Counted from the stretch's first letter, positions 14,909-24,205 are shown. The stretch: DNA of 35,314 bases from Candidatus Gastranaerophilales bacterium (GCA_944322665.1 CALUPM010000012.1:1-35314), one strand, 5' to 3'. Translations and numbers: made by a program. Notes: generated by a model from the letters alone, not told the origin.

Positions 14909-14984
14909 TTTTTTCTCCCCTGTTTGTTTTACCTGTAAAGATGTTGTATTGAAGTTTTATTGCTTCATCGCCCTGTTGACCCCT

Positions 14985-15228
14985 CACCCGAATTTTTAAA
15001 TTCGCTGCGCTCTTTAAGAAATTCTTCCCTCTCCCACAAGGGGCGAGGGAATTGTTTTGTAGCAAACCATTCATCCGTTCAACTTTTCAACCTTTCAACT
15101 CTCCTCACCCTTCACACTTCACGCTTCACTTTGATAAGAACTTAACGTCCTAGCGCCTTATCGTCTTATCGCCTTTTTACGTAACGAACTTTTCGTCCTA
15201 ACGTCTTCTCGTCTTTTCGTCTTTATAA
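14985..15228 (+). repeat. Mosaic intergenic repeat, third copy
   Basis: Starts with an inverted AATTTTTAAATT-like and CTCTCCCACAAGGGGCGAGGG segment, then gives the shared blocks: CCATTCATCCGTTCAAC, CTTCACACTTCACGCTTCAC, TTTGATAAGAACTTAACG and CCTAGCGCCTTATCGTC, and ends in TTTTCGTCC-like units. The block order matches the copy at 7520. The region holds no gene. Confidence 0.7.
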
Positions 15229-15307
15229 TATAGAATTGTTTCAAAATTGTAATCAATTGTTTAGATGAATTTGTTTTTGATGTAAGTTGAAGGTGTATGG
15301 AGGAATT

Positions 15308-16312
15308 ATGTTTCCCGAATGTCTGACATTAAGCAATATTTATATGATTACGGGATTTTTAATATCAATGTATTCATGCGTGTCAAATGACGTAATCCAG
15401 ACACTCGGAACGTATCTTACGACAAGCAAAAAGATGCCGACGTGGCTAATATGGGCTTTTACGAGTGCGGTGCTTGTGATTACGATTTCGACAGGATGGA
15501 TTGTTAATAACGGTGATATGTCTTTCGGCAGGCTGGAGAGAATCCCTTATCCTGAAACCTTTACACTTGTCCACGTTCTGCCGCCGATAATTCTTCTGTT
15601 TCTGACAAAATACGGGATGCCCGTATCGACTACTTTTTTGATTTTGAGTATTTTTTCGGCAAGCGACGTCAGCGTCATCGGGATGATTTTGTCAAAATCT
15701 TTGATAGGGTATGTACTTGCGGTAATTGTTTCGATATTGATTTATATGATTATTGCGCGTCCTGTTGAGAGGTATTTTTATTACACGGCAGATAAAAAAG
15801 TTTCAAAGTGGTGGATTGCCGCCAAATGGCTTTCGACAGCTTTTTTGTGGTCGCAGTGGCTTATGCAGGATGCGGCAAACCTCTTTGTATATCTTCCGAG
15901 AAAAGCCTCATTTACGCAGCTTGTGCTTGTAATTCTTGCATTTACTGCATTTATGTGGGTCGTGGCATACAAACGCGGAGGAGAAGTTCAGAAAATCGTT
16001 AAGATGAAAACAAATGTTCAGGATCCCAGATCCGCCACGATTATTGACCTTATTTATGCGTTTTTGCTGTTGTATTTTATACAGTTAAACAATGTTCCTA
16101 TGTCGACTACGTGGGTATTTATAGGGCTTCTGGCGGGAAGAGAAATTGCTCTTTACAACAGACTGCGATTTGAAAGCCCGAAAAAAATGTACAAACATAT
16201 TCTTCAGGATCTGACAAAGGCGACAATCGGGCTTGTTGTGTCGATTGTAACAGTGTTTGTACTTGTAAAATTTGATGTAATAAAAAGCTTTTTTATCTCG
16301 CATTTTGTGTAG
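15308..16312 (+). CDS. Inorganic phosphate transporter, PiT family
   Basis: A 334-residue membrane protein with about eight to ten hydrophobic helices. It shows the duplicated PiT pattern: SNDVIQTLGTYL near the N-terminus and MSTTWVFIGLLAGREIAL near the C-terminus, around a central helix set (VLPPIILLFLTKYGMPVSTTF). PiT proteins carry phosphate with protons or sodium at low affinity. I place the start at the ATG at 15308, because GGAGGA lies five bases ahead; a TTG 21 bases earlier would start inside the ribosome binding site region. It is followed by mutL after 27 bases and may share its transcript. Confidence 0.85.
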   Translation: MFPECLTLSNIYMITGFLISMYSCVSNDVIQTLGTYLTTSKKMPTWLIWAFTSAVLVITISTGWIVNNGDMSFGRLERIPYPETFTLVHVLPPIILLFLTKYGMPVSTTFLILSIFSASDVSVIGMILSKSLIGYVLAVIVSILIYMIIARPVERYFYYTADKKVSKWWIAAKWLSTAFLWSQWLMQDAANLFVYLPRKASFTQLVLVILAFTAFMWVVAYKRGGEVQKIVKMKTNVQDPRSATIIDLIYAFLLLYFIQLNNVPMSTTWVFIGLLAGREIALYNRLRFESPKKMYKHILQDLTKATIGLVVSIVTVFVLVKFDVIKSFFISHFV

Positions 16313-16339
16313 AAATTAAGGCTTGAGAGAGGAAAAATT

Positions 16340-18133
16340 TTGGCAAGGATAAAACAGTTATCAAAAAATCTAATAAACCAGATTGCGGCAGGAGAGGTTA
16401 TAGAGCGTCCGGCATCAGTCGTCAAGGAACTGGCGGAAAACTCGATTGATGCCGGCGCAAAAAAAATCAGCATTGAAATTACAAACGAATGCCGGAATAT
16501 AAGAATTGCCGACAACGGCTGCGGAATTCATCCTGACGACATTCTGCTTGCCTTCACCAAACACGCAACAAGCAAAATTCAAAACGATGACGATTTATTT
16601 AACATTCATACTTTGGGTTTTAGAGGAGAGGCTCTTGCTAGTATAATTTCAATCTCAAAACTAACCTGCACCACAAGAACGGCAGACTTTGAAACCGGCA
16701 CAAAAGTGAAATGCGAAAACTCCGAAGTCACTCAAACCGAAACCGGCTGTGCAGTCGGAACAATTATGGATATCAGGGATTTGTTTTACAATATTCCCGC
16801 AAGATTAAAGTTTTTAAAAAGCGCCGCGACGGAATTTTCATACATTCAGGAACTTGTACAGTCGCTTGCGATTGCGCATCCGGAAGTTTCTTTTGAACTT
16901 AAACGCGACGGGAAACAGGTTCTTAAAACAAACGGACTCGGCGATTTGAAAAGAACAATCAGAGATCTTTTTAACGAAGAAGTTGCAAAAAATTTAAAAG
17001 AGGTGTTTAAAACCGACAAAATCGCGGGGATGAAAATTTCCGGCTATGTCAGCACCCCTGACTTCACCCGCTCAAGTAAGAAGAATTATTATATGTTTAT
17101 AAACGGACGTTCCGTAAAATGTCCGGTGTTTCAAAAAGCAATAGATATGGCATACAAAAACCTGATAGCCGGCGGCAAATACCCGTTTATTGTTTTAAAT
17201 CTGGAAATTCCGCCCGCGGACGTTGATGTGAACGTTCACCCGACCAAAAAAGAAGTACGATATAAAAATACCAATATGGTGTTCAATTTTATCTGCACCT
17301 CGGTTCAGGGCGGGCTTGCAAATTTTGCGGAAAGAGAAACTCAGCCTTCTCTGTCAACACCGCAAAATTCTTTTTCGTACACCGAAAACCCGAAAATAAT
17401 CGACTTTAATCAGGCATCCTCCGCGCGGAACACGGATATTTATTTTGACAAACAGCACGACAGTATGTATGTCACAGACAGGATGGCGGAAAAGATTACA
17501 AATAATGTTGCGTTTGACCGCACCCCTCAGGTTGCGCAGTCAAAACTTCTCTCCTCACCTGCTCAGGCAGCTCCGGAGCCGGAAGAAAATATCATCGGAC
17601 AGTACAGAAATACTTACATCCTGATTGAAAGAGAAGAAGGACTTGAAATTGTCGACCAGCATATTGCGGAAGAAAGATACATCTACGAAAAACTTAAATC
17701 AGAAAAGAATATTGTATCCCAGCTTCTTTTTGTATCGGATGTTCTGACTGTCACGGCAGAGGAAACCGAAATGCTGAAAGAAAACATCTCAAAATTTGAA
17801 AAATTCGGGTATGAAATAGAGTTTTTGAAAGACAACGAACTTATTTTCCGCAAACTTCCGCAATTAATCGCAAAAGTCAACCCGAAAGAAATTTTGTCTG
17901 ATATTCTGGAAAACATAGAGGGTGATATTGACGGGCTGGAAGAAAAAATTCTTATTACAACAGCCTGCAAAGCTTCCGTAAAAGCCGGTCAGAAACTTTC
18001 GCTGTGGCAGATGCAGGAAATTATAAAACGCTGGCGGACAACTGAAATGCCCTATACCTGCCCGCACGGCAGACCGATTTCAAAAATTCTTCCGCACAAA
18101 CAAATAGCCTCATTTTTTCAGAGACAATCTTAA
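16340..18133 (+). CDS. mutL: DNA mismatch repair protein MutL (endonuclease type)
   Basis: A 597-residue MutL. The N-terminal GHKL ATPase has QIAAGEVIERPASVVKEL with the catalytic glutamate, DNGCGI, TKHATSKI and GFRGEALASI. The C-terminal domain keeps the endonuclease motif DQHx2Ex4E in the form DQHIAEERYIYE (from residue 439) and the late motif CPHGRP (from 574), so it should nick DNA itself. This fits an organism without Dam/MutH-directed repair. The usual DQHA alanine is isoleucine. The middle linker (about 330-420) is polar and poorly conserved. The start is TTG with GAGAGAGGA upstream. A terminator follows directly. No mutS is nearby. Confidence 0.95.
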   Translation: MARIKQLSKNLINQIAAGEVIERPASVVKELAENSIDAGAKKISIEITNECRNIRIADNGCGIHPDDILLAFTKHATSKIQNDDDLFNIHTLGFRGEALASIISISKLTCTTRTADFETGTKVKCENSEVTQTETGCAVGTIMDIRDLFYNIPARLKFLKSAATEFSYIQELVQSLAIAHPEVSFELKRDGKQVLKTNGLGDLKRTIRDLFNEEVAKNLKEVFKTDKIAGMKISGYVSTPDFTRSSKKNYYMFINGRSVKCPVFQKAIDMAYKNLIAGGKYPFIVLNLEIPPADVDVNVHPTKKEVRYKNTNMVFNFICTSVQGGLANFAERETQPSLSTPQNSFSYTENPKIIDFNQASSARNTDIYFDKQHDSMYVTDRMAEKITNNVAFDRTPQVAQSKLLSSPAQAAPEPEENIIGQYRNTYILIEREEGLEIVDQHIAEERYIYEKLKSEKNIVSQLLFVSDVLTVTAEETEMLKENISKFEKFGYEIEFLKDNELIFRKLPQLIAKVNPKEILSDILENIEGDIDGLEEKILITTACKASVKAGQKLSLWQMQEIIKRWRTTEMPYTCPHGRPISKILPHKQIASFFQRQS

Positions 18134-18160
18134 AAAAGCACCTCATTACCGGTGCTTTTT
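18133..18160. terminator. Bidirectional terminator after mutL
   Basis: AAAAAGCACC, an 8-base loop and GGTGCTTTTT form a 10-bp stem at the end of mutL. It lies six bases before the stop of the opposite-strand gene and can serve both. Confidence 0.85.
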
Positions 18161-18166
18161 CAAATT

Positions 18167-19504
18167 TTAATTATCAACAATTATATCCTGAGGGGTCTGC
18201 TCCGGAGCCTGTTTTTGCTGGCGTTTTATGATGGAGTCAATATCATTAAAATCTTCCTGTTCGGCAAAAACATTTTTATTTTGCTCATCCTCTTCCGATA
18301 CAGGCGGAACAGGCTGAGTTTCACTTTCCGGCGTCATCTCCGCAGGAGGAGTTTCTTCCGTTTGCGGCTTGGCTGAAGAGGTCTTGCTTTCACTCTCTGA
18401 AACAACCAGTGAAATATTTCTGCTGCCTGCATCTACATCTCCGGTCATTTGCGTCATCTTTTCCGAAACTTCTTTTATTGATTTGTCTGTATCAAACGCT
18501 GTATTCTGTAAATGACCGGACAGTTGAACTGCCGCTACCGAAAGATTTTTACCGAGAGCATTGGATTTAATTAAATCTACAACGCCTGCCGCTCCTGTAT
18601 AGGTATGCGTGTATTTGGAATTTACACTGCTTTTTGGTGCAGCTTCATACTCTGCAATTAAAGAGCCTGTAAAGGATGTATCATTTGCGTAATCCTGTGC
18701 AACTTTTGCTTCTTTTGATGCATTCTGCATTAGTTTTGAAATTTCATCAAAATCAGACATATAAGAGGAAATCTGCATTGTGGAATTATTCACGACATTA
18801 TTCATTAAAACTCCGAGTTCACCGTATCTTGCCTGTTCATCAGCACTCAATTCATCTCCGTTTTTGATTTTACTGTCTATACGCTGCCATTCGTTCCTCA
18901 TACTCTGAATTTCTTTCAAGGCGTTGTTCTGGACTGCAAGAGCATCATCAGAATTGGTTTCAAGCTGTGTTGAATACTGAGAAAATTCTCTTTCTGCTTC
19001 ATCCAAAATTTCTTCCTGTAATACAACTTTCTTTGTAAAAACTTTTGCAACATTTGCAAGCCCCATATTGCCGGCATCACCGACGTCATTTTTGGTGCTG
19101 TCAGTGTCATTTATATCGCTGGTATCTTCACTTGTAAGCTCATACTCGGATACATTGGAAGCCTGCATTGAATGCGCCCATTTCAGAACTTCATCAGGAA
19201 TCAAAACCCCGTTATCTTCCATCTGTAGAATTTCTTCGTAAGTATATTGGCTCCATTCGCCGTCTGCAGGAATTCCAAGCTGTTGATGAATTCCTTTTAC
19301 AAATTGAGCCATAGCTATTTGATTTTCCTTCGAAATTAATGTATCAACATAATCATATAGTTCTTCATCAGACAATCCTGCAAATTCCGGATCCTGTTTC
19401 AAATCTTCTACCCTGTCATCAACAGTGTAAATCTGACCCGGCTTCATTATGTTTGAATAATATGCCTGCTGAAGTCTTTTTTTAAGAGCGTCAATACTTG
19501 TCAT
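18167..19504 (-). CDS. Unknown acidic protein with coiled-coil centre and proline/glutamate-rich tail
   Basis: A 445-residue protein with no recognised family. Residues 1-120 look like a compact helical domain (KKRLQQAYYSNIMKPGQIY, then EEELYDYVDTL-type helices). A serine/aspartate-rich linker (TSEDTSDINDTDSTKND) follows. Residues about 160-330 are long heptad-like helices that should form a coiled coil. The end (about 380-430) is rich in P, E, T and S (EETPPAEMTPESETQPVPPV), a disordered tail. There is no signal peptide or membrane helix. Domains of this kind occur in cytoplasmic scaffold or secreted effector proteins, but nothing here decides. It is a single gene, sharing the mutL terminator. 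The start at 19504 (ATG) has AGAAAGG-like bases ahead. Confidence 0.7.
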   Translation of the reverse strand: MTSIDALKKRLQQAYYSNIMKPGQIYTVDDRVEDLKQDPEFAGLSDEELYDYVDTLISKENQIAMAQFVKGIHQQLGIPADGEWSQYTYEEILQMEDNGVLIPDEVLKWAHSMQASNVSEYELTSEDTSDINDTDSTKNDVGDAGNMGLANVAKVFTKKVVLQEEILDEAEREFSQYSTQLETNSDDALAVQNNALKEIQSMRNEWQRIDSKIKNGDELSADEQARYGELGVLMNNVVNNSTMQISSYMSDFDEISKLMQNASKEAKVAQDYANDTSFTGSLIAEYEAAPKSSVNSKYTHTYTGAAGVVDLIKSNALGKNLSVAAVQLSGHLQNTAFDTDKSIKEVSEKMTQMTGDVDAGSRNISLVVSESESKTSSAKPQTEETPPAEMTPESETQPVPPVSEEDEQNKNVFAEQEDFNDIDSIIKRQQKQAPEQTPQDIIVDN

Positions 19505-19603
19505 AAATGCGCGCCTTTCTTTAATTTAATACTTTGTTTAATATAACGGCATGCCATGACAAAATCTTTAAACAAAATTTTATTTTTTTCTTTCAAAAAA
19601 CGT

Positions 19604-19651
19604 TAAAAAAGCCGGTTTAGCGCGCATTTTGAACGTCGCCAATCCGGCTTT
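19604..19651 (-). terminator. Terminator of trxA
   Basis: On the minus strand AAAGCCGG and CCGGCTTTTTTAACG form an 8-bp stem enclosing a 28-base loop, and the stem ends in T's 22 bases after the trxA stop. Confidence 0.65.
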
Positions 19652-19673
19652 ATAAAATTTTACAATAAAAAAA

Positions 19674-19997
19674 TTATAAATGTTTTTCAATATTTGAAAT
19701 AATAGAAGATTTCGGCATCAAACCGACTAATCTTTCAACAGCCTTGCCGTTTTTGAATACCAGAAGGCTCGGCAGACCGCTTATTGAATAATTTTTGGCG
19801 GTTTCAAGGTTGTCATCCGTATTCATTTTGACAAATTTTACTTTGCCTTCAAACTCACCTGCAATTTCATCAAGAACAGGCCCTAGTTTTCTGCAAGGCC
19901 CGCACCACGGCGCCCAGAAATCTACAACTACCGGTGTTTCGGAATTCAAAACTTCTGCTTCGAATACCGAATCATTAATATCTACAGCATTAGACAT
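19674..19997 (-). CDS. trxA: Thioredoxin
   Basis: A 107-residue thioredoxin, which reduces protein disulphides in the cytoplasm. The active site is WAPWCGPCRKL, and the cis-proline region is ISGLPSLLVFKNGKAVERLVG. Size and ends are standard. I choose the second of two close ATGs (19997), because AAAGGAG is eight bases ahead of it but only two bases ahead of the first (20003). It is a single gene with its own terminator, divergent from the DnaQ-like exonuclease. Confidence 0.95.
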   Translation of the reverse strand: MSNAVDINDSVFEAEVLNSETPVVVDFWAPWCGPCRKLGPVLDEIAGEFEGKVKFVKMNTDDNLETAKNYSISGLPSLLVFKNGKAVERLVGLMPKSSIISNIEKHL

Positions 19998-20098
19998 AAA
20001 CATATCTCCTTTAAGTTATTTATACTTTTACAACGCTCATTCTATCACAGAATTTTTTTTTGTGCTATTATCTTAATAGAATTCCACAGGATAAAAAG

Positions 20099-21016
20099 AT
20101 GGTTAGAAAAAAAACAATAGAAATAGTTCTGGATACGGAAACCACGGGGCTTGATTACACAAAAGAAAGAATGGTAGAATTTGCCGCGGTGAGGCTTGAA
20201 AACGGCAAAATTAAAGATGAATTTCAAACATTAATCAATCCGCAGCAGCATATCAGAAAATCAAGCATTGCTATTCACGGGATTACGCCGGATATGGTGA
20301 CGGACGCTCCGACAGAAGAAGAAATTATGCCGAAAATTCTGGAATTTATCGGAGATTATCCGATTGTTGCGCATAACGCAATTTTTGATTACACATTCTT
20401 GAATGAAGCGAGCCTCCGAACAACAGGCGAAGAACTCACCAACACCCGCATTGACAGCCAGCAGATGTTCAAAGAGGTTTATCCCGACCTTGAATCACAC
20501 GGGCTTGAGGCGCTTACAAAAAAATTTAACGTTGAGCTTACGAACCATCATAGAGCAATGGCTGATACTATGGGATTAGCGCTTGCGTATCCGAAACTTA
20601 AAAAACTTTACCTTCAAAAATACGACTGGGAAGTTAAACAGCTTGAGAACGTTGAATATTTGTTTGAAAGATTTTTGAGAATTCAAAATACAATAAATAC
20701 GCTCCAATCAGAGCTTCAGGACTTGAAATCAGTATTCAGACTTTATTTTGAACAGGGCGGAACCCCTATCCGTTCACAAACAGGAGAAACTCTTGTTTAC
20801 AATTCAAAACAATCCTTTGGATACGATTTGCATCAGATAAAAGATGTACTGGAAGAAGTCGGGGCTTTTGACAAAGCTGTGAAACTGAATACAGGATTTA
20901 TCGACAGACTTGTCGGCGGGTGCAGCCTTGACGAAGAAAAACGTGAAATAATCAAAGACGCGCGTCAGGAACTCACGGAAACCCGTAATATTCAGATTAT
21001 AAAAGCAGGAAAATAA
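20099..21016 (+). CDS. DnaQ-like 3'-5' exonuclease
   Basis: A 305-residue protein whose first 175 residues are a DEDDh exonuclease: IVLDTETTGLDYTKERMVEFAAV (ExoI with the D-E pair), IPIVAHNAIFDYTFL-type ExoII (here YPIVAHNAIFDYTFLNEA) and HRAMADT (ExoIII with histidine and aspartate). This is the fold of the DNA polymerase III epsilon chain. The C-terminal 120 residues are helical and charged, with no known domain, and make it longer than a plain epsilon subunit. It could be the proofreading chain or a separate repair or RNA-trimming nuclease. The ATG at 20099 begins the exonuclease fold directly; an upstream TTG (20060) would add unrelated residues. The OPA transporter follows after four bases. 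Confidence 0.88.
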   Translation: MVRKKTIEIVLDTETTGLDYTKERMVEFAAVRLENGKIKDEFQTLINPQQHIRKSSIAIHGITPDMVTDAPTEEEIMPKILEFIGDYPIVAHNAIFDYTFLNEASLRTTGEELTNTRIDSQQMFKEVYPDLESHGLEALTKKFNVELTNHHRAMADTMGLALAYPKLKKLYLQKYDWEVKQLENVEYLFERFLRIQNTINTLQSELQDLKSVFRLYFEQGGTPIRSQTGETLVYNSKQSFGYDLHQIKDVLEEVGAFDKAVKLNTGFIDRLVGGCSLDEEKREIIKDARQELTETRNIQIIKAGK

Positions 21017-21020
21017 GATT

Positions 21021-22412
21021 ATGTTAAAAAAACTGGCTGGATTTTTTCAGGAACCTCCAGTAAAAGAGGTTATTCCCGATACCGGAAAAGTAAAAGAGAT
21101 GTACTCAAAATGGAGATGGCGGATTTTTTACGCCTGCTTTATCGGGTACACGGTGTTTTACCTTTGCAAGAAAAATATAGCGGTAGCGCTTCCGGGGTTG
21201 AGCGCAGAGTACGGATATTCAAATACGGAACTCGGGCTGCTCGGAAGTTCGCTTTATCTGACTTACGGAATCGGCAAATTTGTAAACGGTGTAATTGCGG
21301 ACAGGGCAGATGTCAGGAAATTCCTTCCGACTGCACTGATTATGACAGCACTCGCAAACATTTGTTTCGGACTTTCGGCAGTATTCATAACTCCCGGAGA
21401 AGCATCATTCTTCGGACTTCCTACAAACACTGTTTTACTCTGGATTTTTGTATTTTTCTGGGGGGCAAGCGGATGGTTTCAGTCTGCGGGCTTTCCGGCG
21501 GTGGCCAAAAGCCTTACTTACTGGTATTCAAACTCCGAAAGAGGTACAAAATGGTCGCTGTGGTCATGCTCCCATCAGGTCGGAACCTTTTTAAGCGTAA
21601 TAGTTTCAGGATGTTTGGTCGAACATTTCGGCTGGAAGATGGCATTCTTTGCCCCGGGAACAATTGCAATAATCGCTGCCATCTGGTTATACGACAGACT
21701 TCGGGACAGACCGCAGTCACTCGGGCTTCCGGATATTGAAACATACAACAATGAGCCTTCCGCAAAAAAATCAGCCGTGGAGGAAGACAACAGAACTTAT
21801 ATTGAAATTTTCAAACAAAACATTTTATTCAACAAAACAATCTGGCTTCTGGCAATTGCATATATTTTTGTTTACATAATAAGATTTGGCGCAGAAGACT
21901 GGATGATAAAATACCTTCACGAATCAAAAGGCAATCCGCTGGATCTTGCGGCAATGAAATTAAGCTCTCTTCCGCTTGTCGGAATAGCCGGAACCATTTG
22001 CGCAGGTTTAATTTCGGACAAAATATTCAAAGGACAGCGTGCGCCGGTTAATTTAATTTACCTTATGGGTGTTGTATTCTGTCTAATTCTTTTGAAATTT
22101 AATACAATAGGAACGTTGGATTTTGTACTTATAGGTTTGTTAGGAGCATTCACATACGGCCCTCAGATGATGATAGGCGGATTGTGCGCAGTAGAATCAA
22201 GTTCTAAAAAAGTGGCCTCGGCAGCCACGGGATTTACCGGAACCTTCGGGTATATCGGCGCAGTTTTATCATCAACCGGAACAGGATTTATGGTTGACAA
22301 ATTCGGCTGGAACGGGGCAATCGCATTCTGGGTTGTGTCCGCGCTAATCTGTATTGGAATCTGCACGGTTTTGATGATTGACGAGAAAAAGAAAACATCT
22401 GAAACAAAATAA
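21021..22412 (+). CDS. Organophosphate:phosphate antiporter (GlpT/UhpT-type MFS transporter)
   Basis: A 463-residue membrane protein with about twelve hydrophobic helices, of the OPA branch of the major facilitator superfamily. YSKWRWRIFYACFIGYTVFYL, KKNIAVALPGLSAEYGYSNTELGLLGS and YGIGKFVNGVIADRADVRKFLP form the conserved N-terminal pattern of GlpT, UhpT and PgtP. Family members exchange glycerol 3-phosphate, hexose phosphates or phosphoglycerate for inorganic phosphate; the substrate cannot be told from the sequence. It begins four bases after the exonuclease, so they are likely co-transcribed, although their functions are unrelated. It is followed by a mosaic repeat with no obvious terminator. 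Confidence 0.9.
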   Translation: MLKKLAGFFQEPPVKEVIPDTGKVKEMYSKWRWRIFYACFIGYTVFYLCKKNIAVALPGLSAEYGYSNTELGLLGSSLYLTYGIGKFVNGVIADRADVRKFLPTALIMTALANICFGLSAVFITPGEASFFGLPTNTVLLWIFVFFWGASGWFQSAGFPAVAKSLTYWYSNSERGTKWSLWSCSHQVGTFLSVIVSGCLVEHFGWKMAFFAPGTIAIIAAIWLYDRLRDRPQSLGLPDIETYNNEPSAKKSAVEEDNRTYIEIFKQNILFNKTIWLLAIAYIFVYIIRFGAEDWMIKYLHESKGNPLDLAAMKLSSLPLVGIAGTICAGLISDKIFKGQRAPVNLIYLMGVVFCLILLKFNTIGTLDFVLIGLLGAFTYGPQMMIGGLCAVESSSKKVASAATGFTGTFGYIGAVLSSTGTGFMVDKFGWNGAIAFWVVSALICIGICTVLMIDEKKKTSETK

Positions 22413-22525
22413 TCGGCTTATCGCCTTTATCCCGAAACCTCCTAGCGCCTTAGTGCCTTAGCATCTTTTCCAGAAACAAACCTTTCACCCGTTCAACTTT
22501 TCAACTGTTCAACTCTCTTCAAGCC
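22413..22525 (+). repeat. Mosaic intergenic repeat, fourth copy
   Basis: Compact copy: CTTATCGCC, TTTATCCCGAAACCTCC, then units CTAGCGCCTTAGTGCC, CTTAGCATC, TTCCAGAAACAAACC, CCGTTCAACTTTTCAAC. The first 30 bases are nearly identical to the copy near 35200. It runs right up to the stop of the next gene. Confidence 0.75.
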
Positions 22526-23002
22526 TTACTCTTCCGGCAGCTTTGCAACATCAACCCAGCCGGAGCTTTTTGAGTAGCAGTACAATTCGTCGGGAGTTAA
22601 TTCAATCGCTGAATTTGAACTTCCGCATGCCGGAAATATTGTTTTGAAGCGTTTGAGGGATTCGTCACAGTAAACTTTTACGGTTTTATTTTCAATCCCG
22701 AACGGACAGACCCCGCCGATTTGGTGTCCGGTAAAATTTTCAACTTCTTCAGGTGTCAGCATTTTTGCTTTCAGTCCGAAAACCGTTTTGAACTTTTTAT
22801 TGTCAATTCTTGCATCGCCTGCAGCACAGACAAGAATGCAGCCGTCTTCAGATTTAAAAGATAGTGTTTTACAGATTCTTGCGCCTTCCGTATTGAGCGC
22901 CTGAGCCGCAAGTTCGACCGTCGCGCTTGAAACAGAAAATTCAAGAATGTCTTTTTCCCGTCCGAAATTTTTTAAATATTCTCTAACTTTTTCTATTGCC
23001 AT
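22526..23002 (-). CDS. YbaK/EbsC-type aminoacyl-tRNA deacylase
   Basis: A 158-residue protein of the YbaK/ProRS-insertion family (also ProX, YeaK), which removes wrongly attached amino acids from tRNA. Recognisable parts are LVCAAGDARIDNKKFKTVFG, AKMLTPEEVENFTGHQIGGVCPFG (the conserved GxxxGGVSPxG loop, here GVCPFG) and a C-terminal strand with the substrate pocket (KTIFPACGSSNSAIELTPDEL). The length fits the single-domain family. The gene begins 12 bases downstream of the histidine kinase's stop, on the same strand, so it is likely its operon partner. The edited tRNA species (Cys, Ala or other) is not decided. Confidence 0.9.
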   Translation of the reverse strand: MAIEKVREYLKNFGREKDILEFSVSSATVELAAQALNTEGARICKTLSFKSEDGCILVCAAGDARIDNKKFKTVFGLKAKMLTPEEVENFTGHQIGGVCPFGIENKTVKVYCDESLKRFKTIFPACGSSNSAIELTPDELYCYSKSSGWVDVAKLPEE

Positions 23003-23014
23003 AATTCCTTCTTT

Positions 23015-24205
23015 CTAAAATTCCATATAATTCGTATCCTTGCACCCCTGCTGTGGAAGGCTGAACCAGAATGTGCTTCCGTTGTTGAGGCGCGATTTAA
23101 AGCCGATATCTCCTTTGTGCGCATCCGTAATCACTTTACACAGGGCAAGCCCCACGCCAGAACCCTGCTGGCGTTTCAGTTTGTTGCGGTTTACCTGGGA
23201 AAAGAAATTGAAAATCTTGTCGTAATCCTTCTTTCTTATCCCGTCGCCGGAGTCTTTAATTTCAAAAATATAGTTTTTGTGTTCGTCAACATAAGTTACG
23301 ACAACAATTTTTCCGCCGTTTTTGTTGAATTTTACAGCGTTTGAAATAAGGTTGAAGATTAATTGCTTGAACCTTTTTAAATCAGCCGTTATTTCAACGT
23401 CCATTAAAGTGTAGGAGAATTTTATATTCTTTTCTTTTATAACCTCGTCAAAGCTGTAGATAATATCTTTTATAATATCTTTCGGGCGGAAGGTTTCGTA
23501 TTTCAATTCAAGCTGCTTGTATTCCGAACGCGCCATATCCAGTATGTCCTGAATAAGGCTCAGCAAAAATCTTGAACTTTTTGAAATGTTGTCAATGTAT
23601 TTGAAATTTTTTGTGCCTTCCATTTCTGATTTAAGCATATCAGAAAACCCGATTATGGAGTTGAGCGGGGTTTTGTATTCGTGGGAAATGCTTGCTAAAA
23701 ACTGAACCTTTTCCTGATTTGTTCTTTTTAATTCGTCGTTCAGAGAAATTATTTCTATTCTTGAATTCACCGATTCCATAAGGGTTTCGACAAGAAGTGC
23801 GTTGCGTTTTTTAAAGTTGCGGTTCCTGTTTGCGAGCGCAACAAACCCTAAAACTGTATTTTTGTAGTAAATCGGCTCAATTATAATCTGGTCTTTTGAA
23901 ATTGAATTAAGGTATTCAATTATATCCTCGTTTTCAAAATTATTGGTCAGCATATCAACACCGACTTTTGAGATTTTTTCTATTGTATGAACAAGCCGGC
24001 TGTTTTTCTTTTTCCCCTCTGCATAAGCGTAAGTTTTTATTTCTATAGTATTTGTGACGCTGCTCAAAAGACAAAAGCATGACGCTTCCGCCCCTGTCAG
24101 GCTCAAAAATTCAAAAGCCGTAAATTTTGCAAGTTCTTTTGATGAGGTGAGTGTGTTTATTTTCTTTAAAAATTTACAAATATTTTTTTCAGTTAAAATA
24201 TTCAT
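23015..24205 (-). CDS. Cytoplasmic sensor histidine kinase (GAF-type sensor)
   Basis: A 396-residue two-component kinase. An N-terminal GAF-like domain (residues about 15-160, with IIIEPIYYKNTVLGFVALAN) is followed by the HisKA phosphoacceptor segment FLASISHEYKTPLNSIIGFS. The ATPase domain has the N box (LIFNLISNAVKFN), G1 (IKDSGDGI) and G2 (GSGVGLALCK). No membrane helix is seen, so it senses a cytoplasmic signal. No response regulator is adjacent, making it an orphan. I start it at the ATG at 24205; the longer frame from 24253 would overlap the gmk start and lacks a ribosome binding site. It is divergent from gmk with only 14 bases between start codons. Confidence 0.88.
   Translation of the reverse strand: MNILTEKNICKFLKKINTLTSSKELAKFTAFEFLSLTGAEASCFCLLSSVTNTIEIKTYAYAEGKKKNSRLVHTIEKISKVGVDMLTNNFENEDIIEYLNSISKDQIIIEPIYYKNTVLGFVALANRNRNFKKRNALLVETLMESVNSRIEIISLNDELKRTNQEKVQFLASISHEYKTPLNSIIGFSDMLKSEMEGTKNFKYIDNISKSSRFLLSLIQDILDMARSEYKQLELKYETFRPKDIIKDIIYSFDEVIKEKNIKFSYTLMDVEITADLKRFKQLIFNLISNAVKFNKNGGKIVVVTYVDEHKNYIFEIKDSGDGIRKKDYDKIFNFFSQVNRNKLKRQQGSGVGLALCKVITDAHKGDIGFKSRLNNGSTFWFSLPQQGCKDTNYMEF

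Noticed and set aside
15287-15307. Earlier TTG start of the phosphate transporter
   Set aside because: GGAGGA sits between it and the ATG at 15308 and fits the ATG as start.
21110-21739. 209-codon frame inside the OPA transporter
   Set aside because: Out-of-frame shadow of a gene with strong family motifs; composition rich in R, C and G, and no ribosome binding site.
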